A program made the translations under genes and the position numbers. Under the pieces are notes generated by a model that worked only from the letters and a program-made list of their open reading frames with translations, made no database searches and was not told the origin of the DNA. This document shows positions 45,731-54,767 of a stretch of 64,000 nucleotides of DNA, piece after piece. This stretch comes from Actinomycetaceae bacterium (lineage in GTDB: Bacteria; Actinomycetota; Actinomycetes; Actinomycetales; Actinomycetaceae): assembly GCA_030528145.1 (NCBI GenBank), contig JAUMZK010000009.1, positions 1 to 64,000 of the forward strand, given 5' to 3'. Within the stretch, counting starts at the first letter, position 1. Each line of letters starts with the position of its first letter.

Positions 45731-45763
45731 TGGGAGGCGCGTATGTGCGCCTCCCAAATTTTA
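45729..45763 (+). terminator. Rho-independent terminator of rnpB
   Basis: TTTGGGAGGCGC, six-base loop, GCGCCTCCCAAA, then TTTT: a perfect 12-bp stem overlapping the last bases of rnpB. Confidence 0.93.
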
Positions 45764-46023
45764 GTTTCTTATTTTGCCCGGGTTAGAGGCGTGTTTTGCG
45801 ACTTAAAGCGCCAATTGCTGCACCGTAAATGTCGCAGGAGGGCGCGCGTGAGTGCAAACGATTTTGCTGAGGTGAAACGACTCTGGGCTTAGCGCCGCTA
45901 TAGCAACGAAATGTCAGGACCAAGTCGGGTACCTGGTTAAGCTACGCTCTGCTGCAAGTCTTCAAAAACTGAGCGCAAGGGGGCACCCTCGCAAACCTGG
46001 TTGGTGCGCTGCGCTCCAAAACA

Positions 46024-46362
46024 TCAGTGTTGAAATGCCTCCTTATGAGTTTGCGCCAGTTTTTCTATGACATCTAACAGCGGTTTTGTGTCTTGTCCGG
46101 CAGCTGTGAGGACGTAGCGGACGACCGTGGGTGGACCGGGGTCTACTTGACGTTTAAAAAAACCGCGTGAGCTCAGTTCTTTCAACCTGGTAGAAAGAAC
46201 CCCGTCAGAAACACCGGTTGCAGATTTGAAGTCACTAAAGCGGGTAGCGCCTCCCAGTGCTGCTTTCAAAATAGCGCCTGCGTACGCTTTTCCGAGGACG
46301 CCCATCACGTCCTCAATTGCCGTGCATCTGGCACTAGCTGTCGAATCGGACTCTGTGTTCAA
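46024..46362 (-). CDS. HxlR-family winged-helix regulator
   Basis: 112 aa from TTG 46362, chosen because GGAGG lies five bases upstream; longer frames run into the divergent gene. One Cys near the N-terminus (RCTAIEDVMGVLG) is in the position used for redox sensing in several HxlR proteins. Helix-turn-helix and wing: GGATRFSDFKSATGVSDGVLSTRLKELSSRGFFKRQV, then VVRYVLTAAGQDTKPLL. Divergent from the flavin monooxygenase operon, which it probably controls through the palindrome at 46399-46409. Confidence 0.85.
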   Translation of the reverse strand: MNTESDSTASARCTAIEDVMGVLGKAYAGAILKAALGGATRFSDFKSATGVSDGVLSTRLKELSSRGFFKRQVDPGPPTVVRYVLTAAGQDTKPLLDVIEKLAQTHKEAFQH

Positions 46363-46398
46363 TGCCACCTCCGGAGTGGGAATGTTTATAGCAATAAT

Positions 46399-46409
46399 AT
46401 AGTTACTAT
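46399..46409. promoter_or_regulatory. Operator candidate between HxlR regulator and LLM gene
   Basis: ATAGTTACTAT is a perfect palindrome around one central base, in an AT-rich stretch between the divergent genes. HxlR-type regulators such as YodB bind similar TACTA-containing palindromes. Confidence 0.4.
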
Positions 46410-46475
46410 GAATGTAATAGCAACTAGCGCAAGTGAAGTGCTTGTTGAAGCTTCGTCCTCGGAAAAGGAGTAACA

Positions 46476-47645
46476 ATGTCCAGTATGCAATTTGGTATCT
46501 TTACCATAGGCGATTTGACTACTGACCCTAAAACCGGCAAAACACCCACCGAATACGAGCGCATGAAGCACATCTTGAAAATGGGGGAACTCGCTGACCA
46601 ACTAGGGTTTGATGTGATGGCCATAGGGCAACACCATAACCCGCCCTTCATGGTTTCTGGCACCACCGAAATTATGAGTTACATCGGGGCGCGCACCAAA
46701 AATCTAATTCTGTCCACTGCCACTACTTTGATTACCACCACCGACCCAGTGCGCATTGCAGAAACTTACGCTAGTGTGCAACACATGCTGGATGGGCGAG
46801 TGGATCTGACAATGGGACGGGGAAACACCGGACCGGTCTACCCGTGGTTTGGCAAAGACATACGCGATGGCATTCCTTTAGCTTTGGAAAATTATGCGCT
46901 ACTGCGCAAACTGTGGGATGAGGACGTAGTGAACTGGCAAGGCAACTTCCGTACGCCACTGCAACGATTCACCTCCACGCCCAGACCACTGGATGGGGTA
47001 GCCCCATTTGTGTGGCACGGCTCTATTCGTTCGCCGGAAATAGCCGAACAAGCCGCCTACTACGGCGACGGTTTCTTCCACAACCATATTTTCTGGCCTA
47101 AGGAACACACGCAGCGCATGGTCGATCTGTATCGGCGGCGCTACGAACACTATGGGCACGGCACTTACGACCAAGCCATCGTGGGGCTCGGGGGACAAGT
47201 ATTCATGCGCAAAAACTCCCAGGACGCGGTGCGTGACTTCCGTCCCTACTTTGACCATGCGCCCGTCTACGGTGGGGGACCGTCCTTGGAAGACTTTATG
47301 GAATTTACTCCGCTGACTGTGGGCAGTCCCGAGCAAGTAATCGAACGCACTCTAGGTTTTCGCGACTATGTGGGGGACTATCACCGTCAACTGTTCCTCA
47401 TCGACCATGCTGGCTTGCCAGCGCATGAGGTTTACAACCAGATGGAAATTTTGGGCACCGAAGTGTTGCCGGTCTTGCGCGAAGAATTCGATAAAGTCCG
47501 CAAACCGGGTGTTCCGGACGCGCCCACTCACGCCACATTGGTGGCCAAAGCGGGAGGCGCTGTGGAAAAACGTACTCCAGCAGTAGACCGATGGACTGGG
47601 ACTCGCGCCGAAGAAGGCAATAGTGGCGCAAGCGAATTGTACTGA
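46476..47645 (+). CDS. LLM-class FMN-dependent monooxygenase (CE1758 type)
   Basis: 389 aa from ATG 46476 behind AAAGGAG. Luciferase-like TIM barrel: MQFGIFTIGDLTTD, DVMAIGQHHNPPFMVSG, ILSTATTLITTTDPVRIAETYASVQHMLDGRVDLTMGRGNTGPVYPW (flavin and dimer motif, about 75-120), and PFVWHGSIRSPEIAEQAAYYGDGFF. Uses reduced FMN and oxygen on an unidentified substrate. Directly followed by an FMN reductase, the CE1758/CE1759 pair known from corynebacteria. Divergent HxlR regulator upstream. Confidence 0.9.
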   Translation: MSSMQFGIFTIGDLTTDPKTGKTPTEYERMKHILKMGELADQLGFDVMAIGQHHNPPFMVSGTTEIMSYIGARTKNLILSTATTLITTTDPVRIAETYASVQHMLDGRVDLTMGRGNTGPVYPWFGKDIRDGIPLALENYALLRKLWDEDVVNWQGNFRTPLQRFTSTPRPLDGVAPFVWHGSIRSPEIAEQAAYYGDGFFHNHIFWPKEHTQRMVDLYRRRYEHYGHGTYDQAIVGLGGQVFMRKNSQDAVRDFRPYFDHAPVYGGGPSLEDFMEFTPLTVGSPEQVIERTLGFRDYVGDYHRQLFLIDHAGLPAHEVYNQMEILGTEVLPVLREEFDKVRKPGVPDAPTHATLVAKAGGAVEKRTPAVDRWTGTRAEEGNSGASELY

Positions 47646-47725
47646 GCGATCCCTGCCCGTCACCTGTCCTCACTAACACAAATGAATGCTAAAGGCAGTA
47701 AAAGGACTAAGAACTGAGGAAGAAA

Positions 47726-48412
47726 ATGTACCGTATAGCCATTGTTCAAGCTGGTTTGTCCAATCCTTCTACAACGCGGCTGTTGGCCGAAGAGTTTGCC
47801 ACCGTCTTAACCGAAGTGTTTGAAAAAAGTGGCACGGCGGCAGACCTTGCGATTGTTGATGTGCGGGCGGTGGCGGGCGCGGTTGTTGATGCAACTTTAA
47901 CCAGTTTGCGCACTCCGGAACTGGAACAAGCCTTGCAAACTGTCGAAGAGGCGGATGCGGTGGTGGCAATTTCCCCCACTTTCAAAGGCAGTTACGTGGG
48001 ATTGTTTAAAGCATTTTTTGACATTGTCGATACGGAGGCTTTGCGGGGAACTCCCATGGTGCTGGCAGGCACTGGCGGTAGCGAGCGCCACACTTTGATG
48101 CTCGAACACGCCATGCGCCCCCTGTTCACATTCTTTGGGGCGGACCCCGTGCCTACTGCCATTTTTGCGGCAACGAACGATTTCGGTGCTAGTGCGGTGG
48201 CGTTGCGTCCTCGCCTGGAACGGGCCGGGCGGGAGTTGCTGGCTCGCCTTCGCGCATCTGTACCAGGTTCAGTAGCTACCGTGGGTACGGCTGCATCGAG
48301 CGGTGGTGATGCCCCGGTGTCGTCAGTGAAAAAACCGCTCGCCGAACGTGGATTCGGGGAAGACGTGGTGCCTTTCGCGACGCTCATGGCTAACATTGGA
48401 AAAGCTAGGTAG
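47726..48412 (+). CDS. NAD(P)H-dependent FMN reductase (CE1759 type)
   Basis: 228 aa from ATG 47726 with GAGGAAG upstream. Flavodoxin-like fold: IAIVQAGLSNPSTTRLLAEEF (FMN phosphate loop near residue 8-18), VVAISPTFKGSYVGLFKAFFDIVDTEALRGTPMVLAGTGGSERH (isoalloxazine-binding, about 78-120). The C-terminal 50 residues are low-complexity. It supplies reduced flavin to the upstream monooxygenase. Probably cotranscribed and under the same HxlR control. It ends 7 bp before a 36-bp direct repeat. Confidence 0.88.
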   Translation: MYRIAIVQAGLSNPSTTRLLAEEFATVLTEVFEKSGTAADLAIVDVRAVAGAVVDATLTSLRTPELEQALQTVEEADAVVAISPTFKGSYVGLFKAFFDIVDTEALRGTPMVLAGTGGSERHTLMLEHAMRPLFTFFGADPVPTAIFAATNDFGASAVALRPRLERAGRELLARLRASVPGSVATVGTAASSGGDAPVSSVKKPLAERGFGEDVVPFATLMANIGKAR

Positions 48413-48418
48413 GGGTGG

Positions 48419-48454
48419 CGCGCGTGAGGGGCAGTGCCCAGAGGGCGTCCTCGT
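48419..48454 (+). repeat. 36-bp direct repeat, left copy
   Basis: Matches 49795-49830 with one mismatch (48426 G, 49802 A). The right copy encodes the C-terminus of the ABC ATPase (EDALWALPLTR), so this left copy is a stray fragment of that gene end. It marks one border of the lipoprotein segment. Confidence 0.85.
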
Positions 48455-48530
48455 CTTTCAATAATCAGTAACTATATGTGTTCCGTATTGAATTTCTGTA
48501 GCTTTCAGTGTGCCTTGCAAAATTGGTAGG

Positions 48531-49697
48531 TTAGTCTTGCTCGTTTTTTTGAGGAGGCGCAAACAGTACCCATTTCTCTGAATCGCGGAAATTCTCGTGA
48601 TACATTCTCCAATCAATTCGATGTAAGATGCGCTCTCCTTGGGTAATAATCCATCCACCTTCACCACTTTTACCAGCTTCACTACTAGAACCGATCGCAA
48701 CAAATTTATTGCTGGAATTATCAAACCTACCAATGACAAGATCATTTTCACTTTCAGTTGGCTTGTCGATGAGATATCGAACGAATAATTTCCCATTGTT
48801 AACGTCGAAGGATATGTCGCTCGGGGCATCGAACAGCTCGAAAGTGCCGTCTTTGCTTACTTTTGCAATCACTTTCCCCACATCTTTTTGATTGCCAAGT
48901 AATGCTAGTACAAAGTTCCCGGTTGTGGCACATTGTATTAGTTAACGATAGTTCGGAATGGTAGTTTTAATTGGTGGCGTATTAGCGGCTTTCGGGGTGA
49001 TCGTAAGCGCGCCGTTTTTTAGGGAACTTACAAACAGTGAATCTGTATTGCTGAGGCAGAGCTTTCCATCAGATAATACATTGTCAGTTTCTTGGTCGTC
49101 AAGCAATTTGAAATGTGAGCGTTCGGAATTGATTATAGTAAGCTTTGAGCTGTGTTCTTCTAAGAGCGGATTTGCGCTTTCAAAAAGAATGTTAGAAAAC
49201 TTTTTATGTGCGGTTCGTAGATCGTCAGAAGTCCATATATTCCAGTGAACAATGTCCTTTCCTGAGCCGATCCAGAAGTAGTTAGAATCTAGCTTTACTA
49301 GGTTAGATACAGGTGCAAAATCGCCGTCTTTAGAAAACATTTCAATACAGCTATTACCGGCTCCTGGAGTCCACCAAGCGATACAGTTTTTCTTTGTTCC
49401 TGGAGGCGCGTATATCTCTAATACGGAGTTGTCTGAAATATCTATGAACGAAGGGGTTACTTTTTCATCAACAGTATTAAGGGCTATGCTTACCGGTTCT
49501 AGCCCTTTAAATCCTGGAATTTCACTAACGCGTGGTGGAAGTAAGTTGTCAGCCGGTTGAATTGTTTTTGTATTTTTATTATTTGTTGGGGGGCGGTTTT
49601 GACTACTTTCTCCGACGCTTCCGCAGGCGGTGATTGAAAGGCATGTACAGAGTATCGCTAGCGCCCGAATTAAATTAGAATCGTTAGTTGCTTTCAA
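48531..49697 (-). pseudogene. Lipoprotein gene split by a nonsense codon
   Basis: From TTG 49697 the frame encodes a lipoprotein signal (ILCTCLSITACGS, Cys near residue 25), an Asn/Lys/Pro-rich linker and a beta-propeller-like region (YAPPGTKKNCIAWWTPGAG, NYFWIGSGKDIVHWNIW), up to IPNYR and TAA at 48944-48942. The same frame then continues LIQCATTGNFVLALLGNQ and on to EKWVLFAPPQKNEQD at 48531. One base change (TAA from CAA) would give an uninterrupted protein of about 388 aa. The left part (251 aa) may still be made. Function unknown. The segment is AT-richer than its neighbours and lacks the GAGGRCG heptamer. Confidence 0.75.
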
Positions 49698-49745
49698 AAC
49701 TGAAACTCTTTCTGATGGAGTTGTTCGTGTGATGGGTTTGCAAAG

Positions 49746-49770
49746 GGAGATTCTCCCTAAGATAATCTCC
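49746..49770 (-). terminator. Weak hairpin after the ABC operon
   Basis: GGAGATT and AATCTCC form a 7-bp perfect stem around an 11-base loop, 11 bp beyond the ABC ATPase stop. Only a short T-rich run follows, so termination is uncertain. Confidence 0.35.
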
Positions 49771-49780
49771 TAAAAGTATA

Positions 49781-50872
49781 TTAGGGAACGACAACGCGCG
49801 TAAGGGGCAGTGCCCAGAGGGCGTCCTCGTGAAGTCTTATGTTCACCGTATCGCCAACTATGAAATTATTGTCTTTGGCCCACAGCCACGTCGAAACCAC
49901 GCCCAATTCAGTTTCGATGCGGGCTAAATATTGTTCACCCTGATAAGTCAGCCCAATTACCTGACCAAATTTTCCTTGCACCACAGATTCTTTGGCGGGG
50001 AAAATTTCCACAGATGCCGGGTAGCCGACTAACAACAGGTCTTGGCAAGCCCCTGGCATTACTTGGGGGGAGGCAAGAACCTGCAAATCCTGGTCTAAAG
50101 CCCGGCAACAAACAATATTTTCACCCAGTTCATTGCGCGTTGCCTCCGCCCGAACCGGAATAAAATTGGTGGCCCCCAAATGTTTCGCGATAGCCACATT
50201 CGCGGGAAAATCGTGTACCTCTTCCACAACGTCGTCTTGAATAACCCGCCCCTGTTGCAAATAACAAATGCGGTCTGCCACCTCGTAGGCTTCCCAAATA
50301 TCATGAGTAACATACAAGGTGGCGCACCCTAGGCGAGTATGCAAACTGAGCAGTTCCTCCAATAACTGCTTGCGTGACCCAGGGTCTACGTGCGCCAAGG
50401 GTTCGTCGAACAACAGTACCTGAGGACGCCGCACCAGCGACCTAGCCAGCGCCACTTTTTGGCTTTCCCCGGTGGAAAGCTCGTGCGGGAAACGGCGCGC
50501 TAAATGCTCAATGTCCAAAGAAATAAGCGCCAATTGCACAACCTGCTCGCGCCGAGGTGAACGCGGCGCAACCGCGAAAATGTTTTCCGCAACAGTCATA
50601 TCCTCAAACAGACCCGCAGTGTCCGCAACCATGGCACAGCCGCGCCGAGAAGGCTGCAAATCAGTGACGTCCTCGCCATTAATCAGGACCCGCCCCGATG
50701 CAAGTCTTTCCAACCCGCTGACGGACCGCAACAAACTGGACTTACCTGCGCCCGATGCCCCCAGCAACGCCACTACTTCGCCGGGTGCAACCACCAAGTT
50801 AACTTTATCGAGGACGGTCTTCCCGCCCAATTGCAATGAAACATTGCTAAGTTCTAACTGTTTTGTACTCAT
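49781..50872 (-). CDS. ABC transporter ATP-binding protein (iron/thiamine/polyamine type)
   Basis: 363 aa from ATG 50872, overlapping the permease stop. Walker A LLGASGAGKSSLL near residue 37, signature LSTGESQKVALARSL, Walker B VLLFDEPLAHVDP, switch YVTHDIWEA. The C-terminal 110 residues form a TOBE-like domain (CRALDQDLQVLAS to VVSTWLWAKDNNF). Member of the FbpC/PotA group. With the permease and binding protein it makes a complete importer; ligand undetermined (ferric iron or thiamine are reasonable guesses). Its last codons coincide with the 36-bp repeat. Confidence 0.88.
   Translation of the reverse strand: MSTKQLELSNVSLQLGGKTVLDKVNLVVAPGEVVALLGASGAGKSSLLRSVSGLERLASGRVLINGEDVTDLQPSRRGCAMVADTAGLFEDMTVAENIFAVAPRSPRREQVVQLALISLDIEHLARRFPHELSTGESQKVALARSLVRRPQVLLFDEPLAHVDPGSRKQLLEELLSLHTRLGCATLYVTHDIWEAYEVADRICYLQQGRVIQDDVVEEVHDFPANVAIAKHLGATNFIPVRAEATRNELGENIVCCRALDQDLQVLASPQVMPGACQDLLLVGYPASVEIFPAKESVVQGKFGQVIGLTYQGEQYLARIETELGVVSTWLWAKDNNFIVGDTVNIRLHEDALWALPLTRVVVP
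49795..49830 (-). repeat. 36-bp direct repeat, right copy
   Basis: Lies inside the 3' end of the ABC ATPase gene; the left copy is at 48419-48454. The repeats bracket the lipoprotein pseudogene (48455-49794). Confidence 0.85.
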
Positions 50873-52323
50873 TTTCGCGTCCTCAAAATGGGTATTGTCA
50901 ATGCACCCCTGGCAACCACCAACAAAATAATTTGCAAAAAAGACATAGTTACAGCCAGCGAGAAGGCGTCAGCGTAACTGGAACTGTCCAATAAGCGAAA
51001 CAAACGCGGAACCACGATGGGGCTATCGGGGCTGGTAACCCAGCTGATGGGCGCCACCATAACCGCCGATACAGCCGTAACTACCGCCACGGCCACAGTG
51101 GCGTGAGTGCGAACGTGCGGTCGCACTGCTAACAGCACTGCCCGTCCTCTACCCATTCCTTGAATGATAGCGGTATCGGCTGAGTCGAAACGACTACTGC
51201 GCGTTACAATCGCTGCCAAGTACGTAAGTGGCATGGACACAGTCAAATAGCTGAAAACAATCAGCAGGGGTGATCCACCTGCAAAGCTGCCGTAGGACAT
51301 GGTAAATCCGGCGCCAAGAGTGGCTCCCGGTGTCAGTAATAGCGCCAAGAATGCAATGTCAGTAGCAGCGCATCGTAGCCAGGCTCCCGCCAGTGCAATT
51401 CCCGAGGCCGCAAGAGCAGCCAGGGCAACCAGCCACAAAGTATTAGCAATAACCCCCCAACTGGAACGGGCGACCGCCCCAGCGTGTTCGAAAGCCGTGA
51501 ACGCAAGCAGTAAAATGGCACCAGTCACCAGCAGCGGGGCTGTCAGGTGGGAGGGCGCAAAAGTCACGTCGCGTTCTTCGCTACCACGCCCGCCCAACAT
51601 AATTTCGGTTTTAGTGGATTTATACAAAATGGTGGCAAATACGAGAGAAGGAATGGTCAGTAACAGTGCGGTTTGGCTGACCATATTATCCGCATGCAAA
51701 ACGGTGGTCCCAATCCAAGTAACTTTGGCGCCATTTGGCACTTTTCCGCCCGCCAACGTGGGGGTTAGGGGATCGGATATTGTGAGGACGAAGGCAAGCG
51801 CCATCACTTGCGGACAAATACGCATAAGCGGTCGTATTTTTATGTAATAAAATGCCGCAGATGTGCGCATATAAAGTTGGCACATTTCGCGAGTACGATG
51901 TTGTTCGCGGCGCAATGCAAATCTTGCTGCAAAATACGCAATAGGGAAACCCGCAATTGTTAAAGGTAGGACGCTTTGCCACACTCCTGGCAGGCGAATT
52001 CCTGCTAATCGCAGTATTGACAGGTGGACAAATGCCGGGATTGTGAGTGGCCAAATCATTGCTAAATCGAAAACGTAACGGAAATAGTTGCGATCCAAAA
52101 GTGCGCCCAAGGAAAATCCCAGCAGTACCTGGGCGCAAGCTGCGACAAGTCCTAGTTTCATAGACCCGAATGCGGCAGCAACGGAAATATCCAAAGTGTT
52201 TGGTCCGGTGAATAGTCCGAGGACGGCTTTGCGTATTATTACCGCTACGGGAATTATTAGTATTACAGCAAAGACACAAAATAGTAAAGTATATCCCAGA
52301 ATTCTACGTAATTTTATTACCAC
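50869..52323 (-). CDS. ABC transporter permease, duplicated membrane domain
   Basis: 484 aa from GTG 52323. About 12 hydrophobic helices arranged as two homologous halves (FbpB/ThiP architecture). The EAA-type coupling loops are visible in each half but divergent: RTSAAFYYIKIRPLMRICPQVMALAF near residue 150-175 and IQGMGRGRAVLLAVRPHVRTHATVAVAV near residue 380-410. Cytoplasmic membrane. Overlaps both neighbours by a few bases, so the three genes are one operon. Confidence 0.87.
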   Translation of the reverse strand: MVIKLRRILGYTLLFCVFAVILIIPVAVIIRKAVLGLFTGPNTLDISVAAAFGSMKLGLVAACAQVLLGFSLGALLDRNYFRYVFDLAMIWPLTIPAFVHLSILRLAGIRLPGVWQSVLPLTIAGFPIAYFAARFALRREQHRTREMCQLYMRTSAAFYYIKIRPLMRICPQVMALAFVLTISDPLTPTLAGGKVPNGAKVTWIGTTVLHADNMVSQTALLLTIPSLVFATILYKSTKTEIMLGGRGSEERDVTFAPSHLTAPLLVTGAILLLAFTAFEHAGAVARSSWGVIANTLWLVALAALAASGIALAGAWLRCAATDIAFLALLLTPGATLGAGFTMSYGSFAGGSPLLIVFSYLTVSMPLTYLAAIVTRSSRFDSADTAIIQGMGRGRAVLLAVRPHVRTHATVAVAVVTAVSAVMVAPISWVTSPDSPIVVPRLFRLLDSSSYADAFSLAVTMSFLQIILLVVARGALTIPILRTRK

Positions 52324-53291
52324 ATGTGCCTCACTAAATCAGTGAGCCACTGTCCTCGTTTTGTGGCAGCTTCTTGCGGATTAGGAGGGATAATTTTGAT
52401 ATTTGTTGCGCGTAAGAACTCTGAAATATTGCCCTCAACATTCGTGTTGATCGCCAGTTGGGGTATGTCCGGGGTGGGTTGTTGTCCGTGCGCGCTCGAT
52501 AAGTAGTCCAAAAATATTTTCGCGTTGCGGGGGTGAGGGGCATGATTTAGTAATCCTGTTGCCCCTATTTCGTATGATGTACCTTCAGTAGGATAGGTGA
52601 CGGTCAGATGGGTTCCGCTGCCGATTGCCTTATCGCGGCAATAAGGTGAAAACGAAATTGCCACCCCGCCCTCGCCCATAGAAACTATGCGGGCAGGTGC
52701 CGTGCCGGCGTGAGTATAGCGTCCGATGTTTTGGTAAATGCGGTCGTGGTGAACGGAGGCGGATGCCCCGAAAATCTGTTGTCCCGTCCAGTAGGTGGTA
52801 AATGCTGTGCCGGAGGTAAGCGGTGAGGACGCTACCACCAGTCCACGCATTTTCGGAGATTCCAGGTCGGTCCAAGAGGCGGGTACTGTTATCGCGTGTT
52901 GCTTTAGAACTGGGATGTTACTGCAAAATGCCAGGACCGAGGAATAAACGCCGAACCAGTACTGGGTACGGTAGTTGGCGGGAATTTCGGCGGCAAATTT
53001 TGGTCGGTAGGGGATCAGCAGATTTTTTTGGCGGGCTACTTCATAGGCTTCTGCCGGTCCGCCTAACCATACGTCATATTGACCTGGCTGGTTTTCAATG
53101 CGCGCTAAGGCTTCCCAGGTCGGCAGGCGTACTATCGTCACTTTTATGCGCGCGTGTCTTTGAAAGTCTTGCTGCCACTTGGCGCAAATTCGTTCGTCGT
53201 TGCTGCAGATTACTTTTAGCCCAGCATGGTTTTGTGCGCACCCTCCAAGGGCGAGGATGATTGCTAGGGTCGCGACTAAAAATTTGCGCAT
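52317..53291 (-). CDS. ABC transporter extracellular solute-binding lipoprotein
   Basis: 324 aa from ATG 53291. Lipoprotein signal MRKFLVATLAIILALGGC (lipobox LGGC, Cys 18). Periplasmic-binding fold of the ferric-iron/thiamine cluster: KVICSNDERICAKWQQDFQRHA near the N-terminus, YDVWLGGPAEAYEVARQKNLL (about 75-95), MRGLVVASSPLTSGTAFTTYW (about 145-165), and KIFLDYLSSAHGQ. First gene of the operon. Two N-terminal cysteines (CSNDERIC) might form a disulfide. The ligand cannot be told from sequence. Confidence 0.87.
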   Translation of the reverse strand: MRKFLVATLAIILALGGCAQNHAGLKVICSNDERICAKWQQDFQRHARIKVTIVRLPTWEALARIENQPGQYDVWLGGPAEAYEVARQKNLLIPYRPKFAAEIPANYRTQYWFGVYSSVLAFCSNIPVLKQHAITVPASWTDLESPKMRGLVVASSPLTSGTAFTTYWTGQQIFGASASVHHDRIYQNIGRYTHAGTAPARIVSMGEGGVAISFSPYCRDKAIGSGTHLTVTYPTEGTSYEIGATGLLNHAPHPRNAKIFLDYLSSAHGQQPTPDIPQLAINTNVEGNISEFLRATNIKIIPPNPQEAATKRGQWLTDLVRHMW

Positions 53292-53306
53292 GTGTTAAAT
53301 AATATG

Positions 53307-53325
53307 GGCCCAGTTCAGCTGGGCC
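53307..53325 (-). terminator. Terminator after the glpT-like gene
   Basis: GGCCCAG, five-base loop, CTGGGCC; on the minus strand it is followed by the A/T-rich ATATTATTT. It separates the GlpT-like transcript from the ABC operon. Confidence 0.55.
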
Positions 53326-53349
53326 AATTAGAGTGTGTATGCGGACTTT

Positions 53350-54741
53350 TTAGGCGGTTTCGCCATTGTTGACGCGTTGGTGGTGGCGGTTCATGATTTT
53401 GCGTTCATCCTTTCCTATAATTGCAAAAAATAGTAGCGTGATCACGGCCATTAGCAAGAACACGATGAAAGTGACGTTCCAGCCAAAGAAGTGAACTAGG
53501 TAGCCCACGCCAGTGGAAGCCAAGGTGGCGCCCATCAGGTAGCCAAATAGTCCGGTGAAGCCAGCCGCTGTGCCCGCGATGTTTTGTGGGGCCAGGTCGA
53601 TAGCTTGCAAGCCAATTAGCATTACCGGTCCGTAGATCAGTCCGCCGATTAAACCTACGAGGGTAATCAGTACCCACATGGGGGTACCAACGGGCACCAG
53701 CCAGTAGGCGGTAATTGCGAGGGCAGTCAGGAAGGTGAACAGTACGCCTGCGCTGGAGCGGTGTCCTTTGAAGACTTTGTCGGAAACCCAGCCACATAAG
53801 ATAGTGCCCAAAATGCCGGCTAGTTCGAAAGCCGCGAATCCGGCCAGACCACCATCAATTTTTGCGTGGTGTTTTTCGGACAAGAACACGGTAACCCAGT
53901 TGAGCACCCCGTAACGCAGCGAGTATACGAACACGTTGGCGATAGCCAACATCATGATTACTCGCGAACGCAGAATGTACTTGAAGACCAGATCTTTGGT
54001 GCTGAGTTTTTCCTTAGACTTCGCTTCGACCTTAGCGGGGTCGTTGCGGTGTTCTTCGATGGGCGGCAATCCCAGTGATTCTGGGGTATCGCGAATCATT
54101 AGGAACGCTATGAGGGCGACCACTAACCCAACTATGGACGGCACCCAAAAAGCCGCCCTCCAGTTGTTATTGGTCAGCGCCAGACCGAGGGCGATGAGGG
54201 CGGGCAGTCCAGCACCGCCAACGTTGTGCGCCGTGTTCCACAGGGCGGTTTTCCAACCGCGTTCGTTGGTGCTGAACCAGTGTACGAGGACGCGCCCACA
54301 TGGCGGCCAGCCCATACCTTGGAACCACCCATTGATGAACATGAGGGTGGCGAACAAGCCTACGGAGGCAGAAACCCACGGAATTACGGCCACCAAGAGG
54401 TTCGTTACTGCGGAAAGAGCTAAACCTAAGGGCATGAAGTAGCGGGCGTTAGCACGGTCTGAAACCATCGCAGAGAAAAATTTTGACAAGCCGTAGGCAA
54501 ACAGGACCGCGTTAGCAATAATGCCTACTGCCAGCTTGTTGATGACGCCGCCTTCGTCTAGCAGCAGTGGCGCTACGGCGGAGACGTTGTTGCGAATCAG
54601 GTAAAATCCCGCGTACCCAATGAATATGCCCATGAAAACTTGGAAACGTAACCGTGGGTACTTGTGCTCTATTTCGTGCGCACTCAGGCGCGGCATGGCT
54701 GTCGGCGCTTGTAACCACTTGGGAATATCAAACTTGATCAC
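53350..54741 (-). CDS. Organophosphate:phosphate antiporter, GlpT-like
   Basis: 463 aa from GTG 54741 behind TAGGAG. MFS transporter of the OPA family with 12 hydrophobic helices. Typical: GYAGFYLIRNNVSAVAPLL (basic residue in helix 1), GLSKFFSAMVSDRANARYFMPLGL, and FINGWFQGMGWPPCGRVLVHWFS near residue 135, characteristic of GlpT/UhpT/UhpC. Most likely imports glycerol 3-phosphate or a related organophosphate in exchange for phosphate. Linked to ugpQ two genes upstream, which releases glycerol 3-phosphate from glycerophosphodiesters. Confidence 0.87.
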   Translation of the reverse strand: MIKFDIPKWLQAPTAMPRLSAHEIEHKYPRLRFQVFMGIFIGYAGFYLIRNNVSAVAPLLLDEGGVINKLAVGIIANAVLFAYGLSKFFSAMVSDRANARYFMPLGLALSAVTNLLVAVIPWVSASVGLFATLMFINGWFQGMGWPPCGRVLVHWFSTNERGWKTALWNTAHNVGGAGLPALIALGLALTNNNWRAAFWVPSIVGLVVALIAFLMIRDTPESLGLPPIEEHRNDPAKVEAKSKEKLSTKDLVFKYILRSRVIMMLAIANVFVYSLRYGVLNWVTVFLSEKHHAKIDGGLAGFAAFELAGILGTILCGWVSDKVFKGHRSSAGVLFTFLTALAITAYWLVPVGTPMWVLITLVGLIGGLIYGPVMLIGLQAIDLAPQNIAGTAAGFTGLFGYLMGATLASTGVGYLVHFFGWNVTFIVFLLMAVITLLFFAIIGKDERKIMNRHHQRVNNGETA

Positions 54742-54767
54742 GAATCGGCTCCTATAACGATTGACCC

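Noticed and set aside
45848..45892. Tiny frame MSANDFAEVKRLWA behind AGGAGGG, downstream of rnpB
   Set aside because: The ribosome binding site looks good but 14 codons without homology are not enough to call a gene. It may be a fragment of a deleted gene.
48458..48829. Minus-strand frame of 123 codons overlapping the lipoprotein pseudogene
   Set aside because: It is in a different frame from the lipoprotein, and its translation has no signal or domain; the competing frame continues the lipoprotein.
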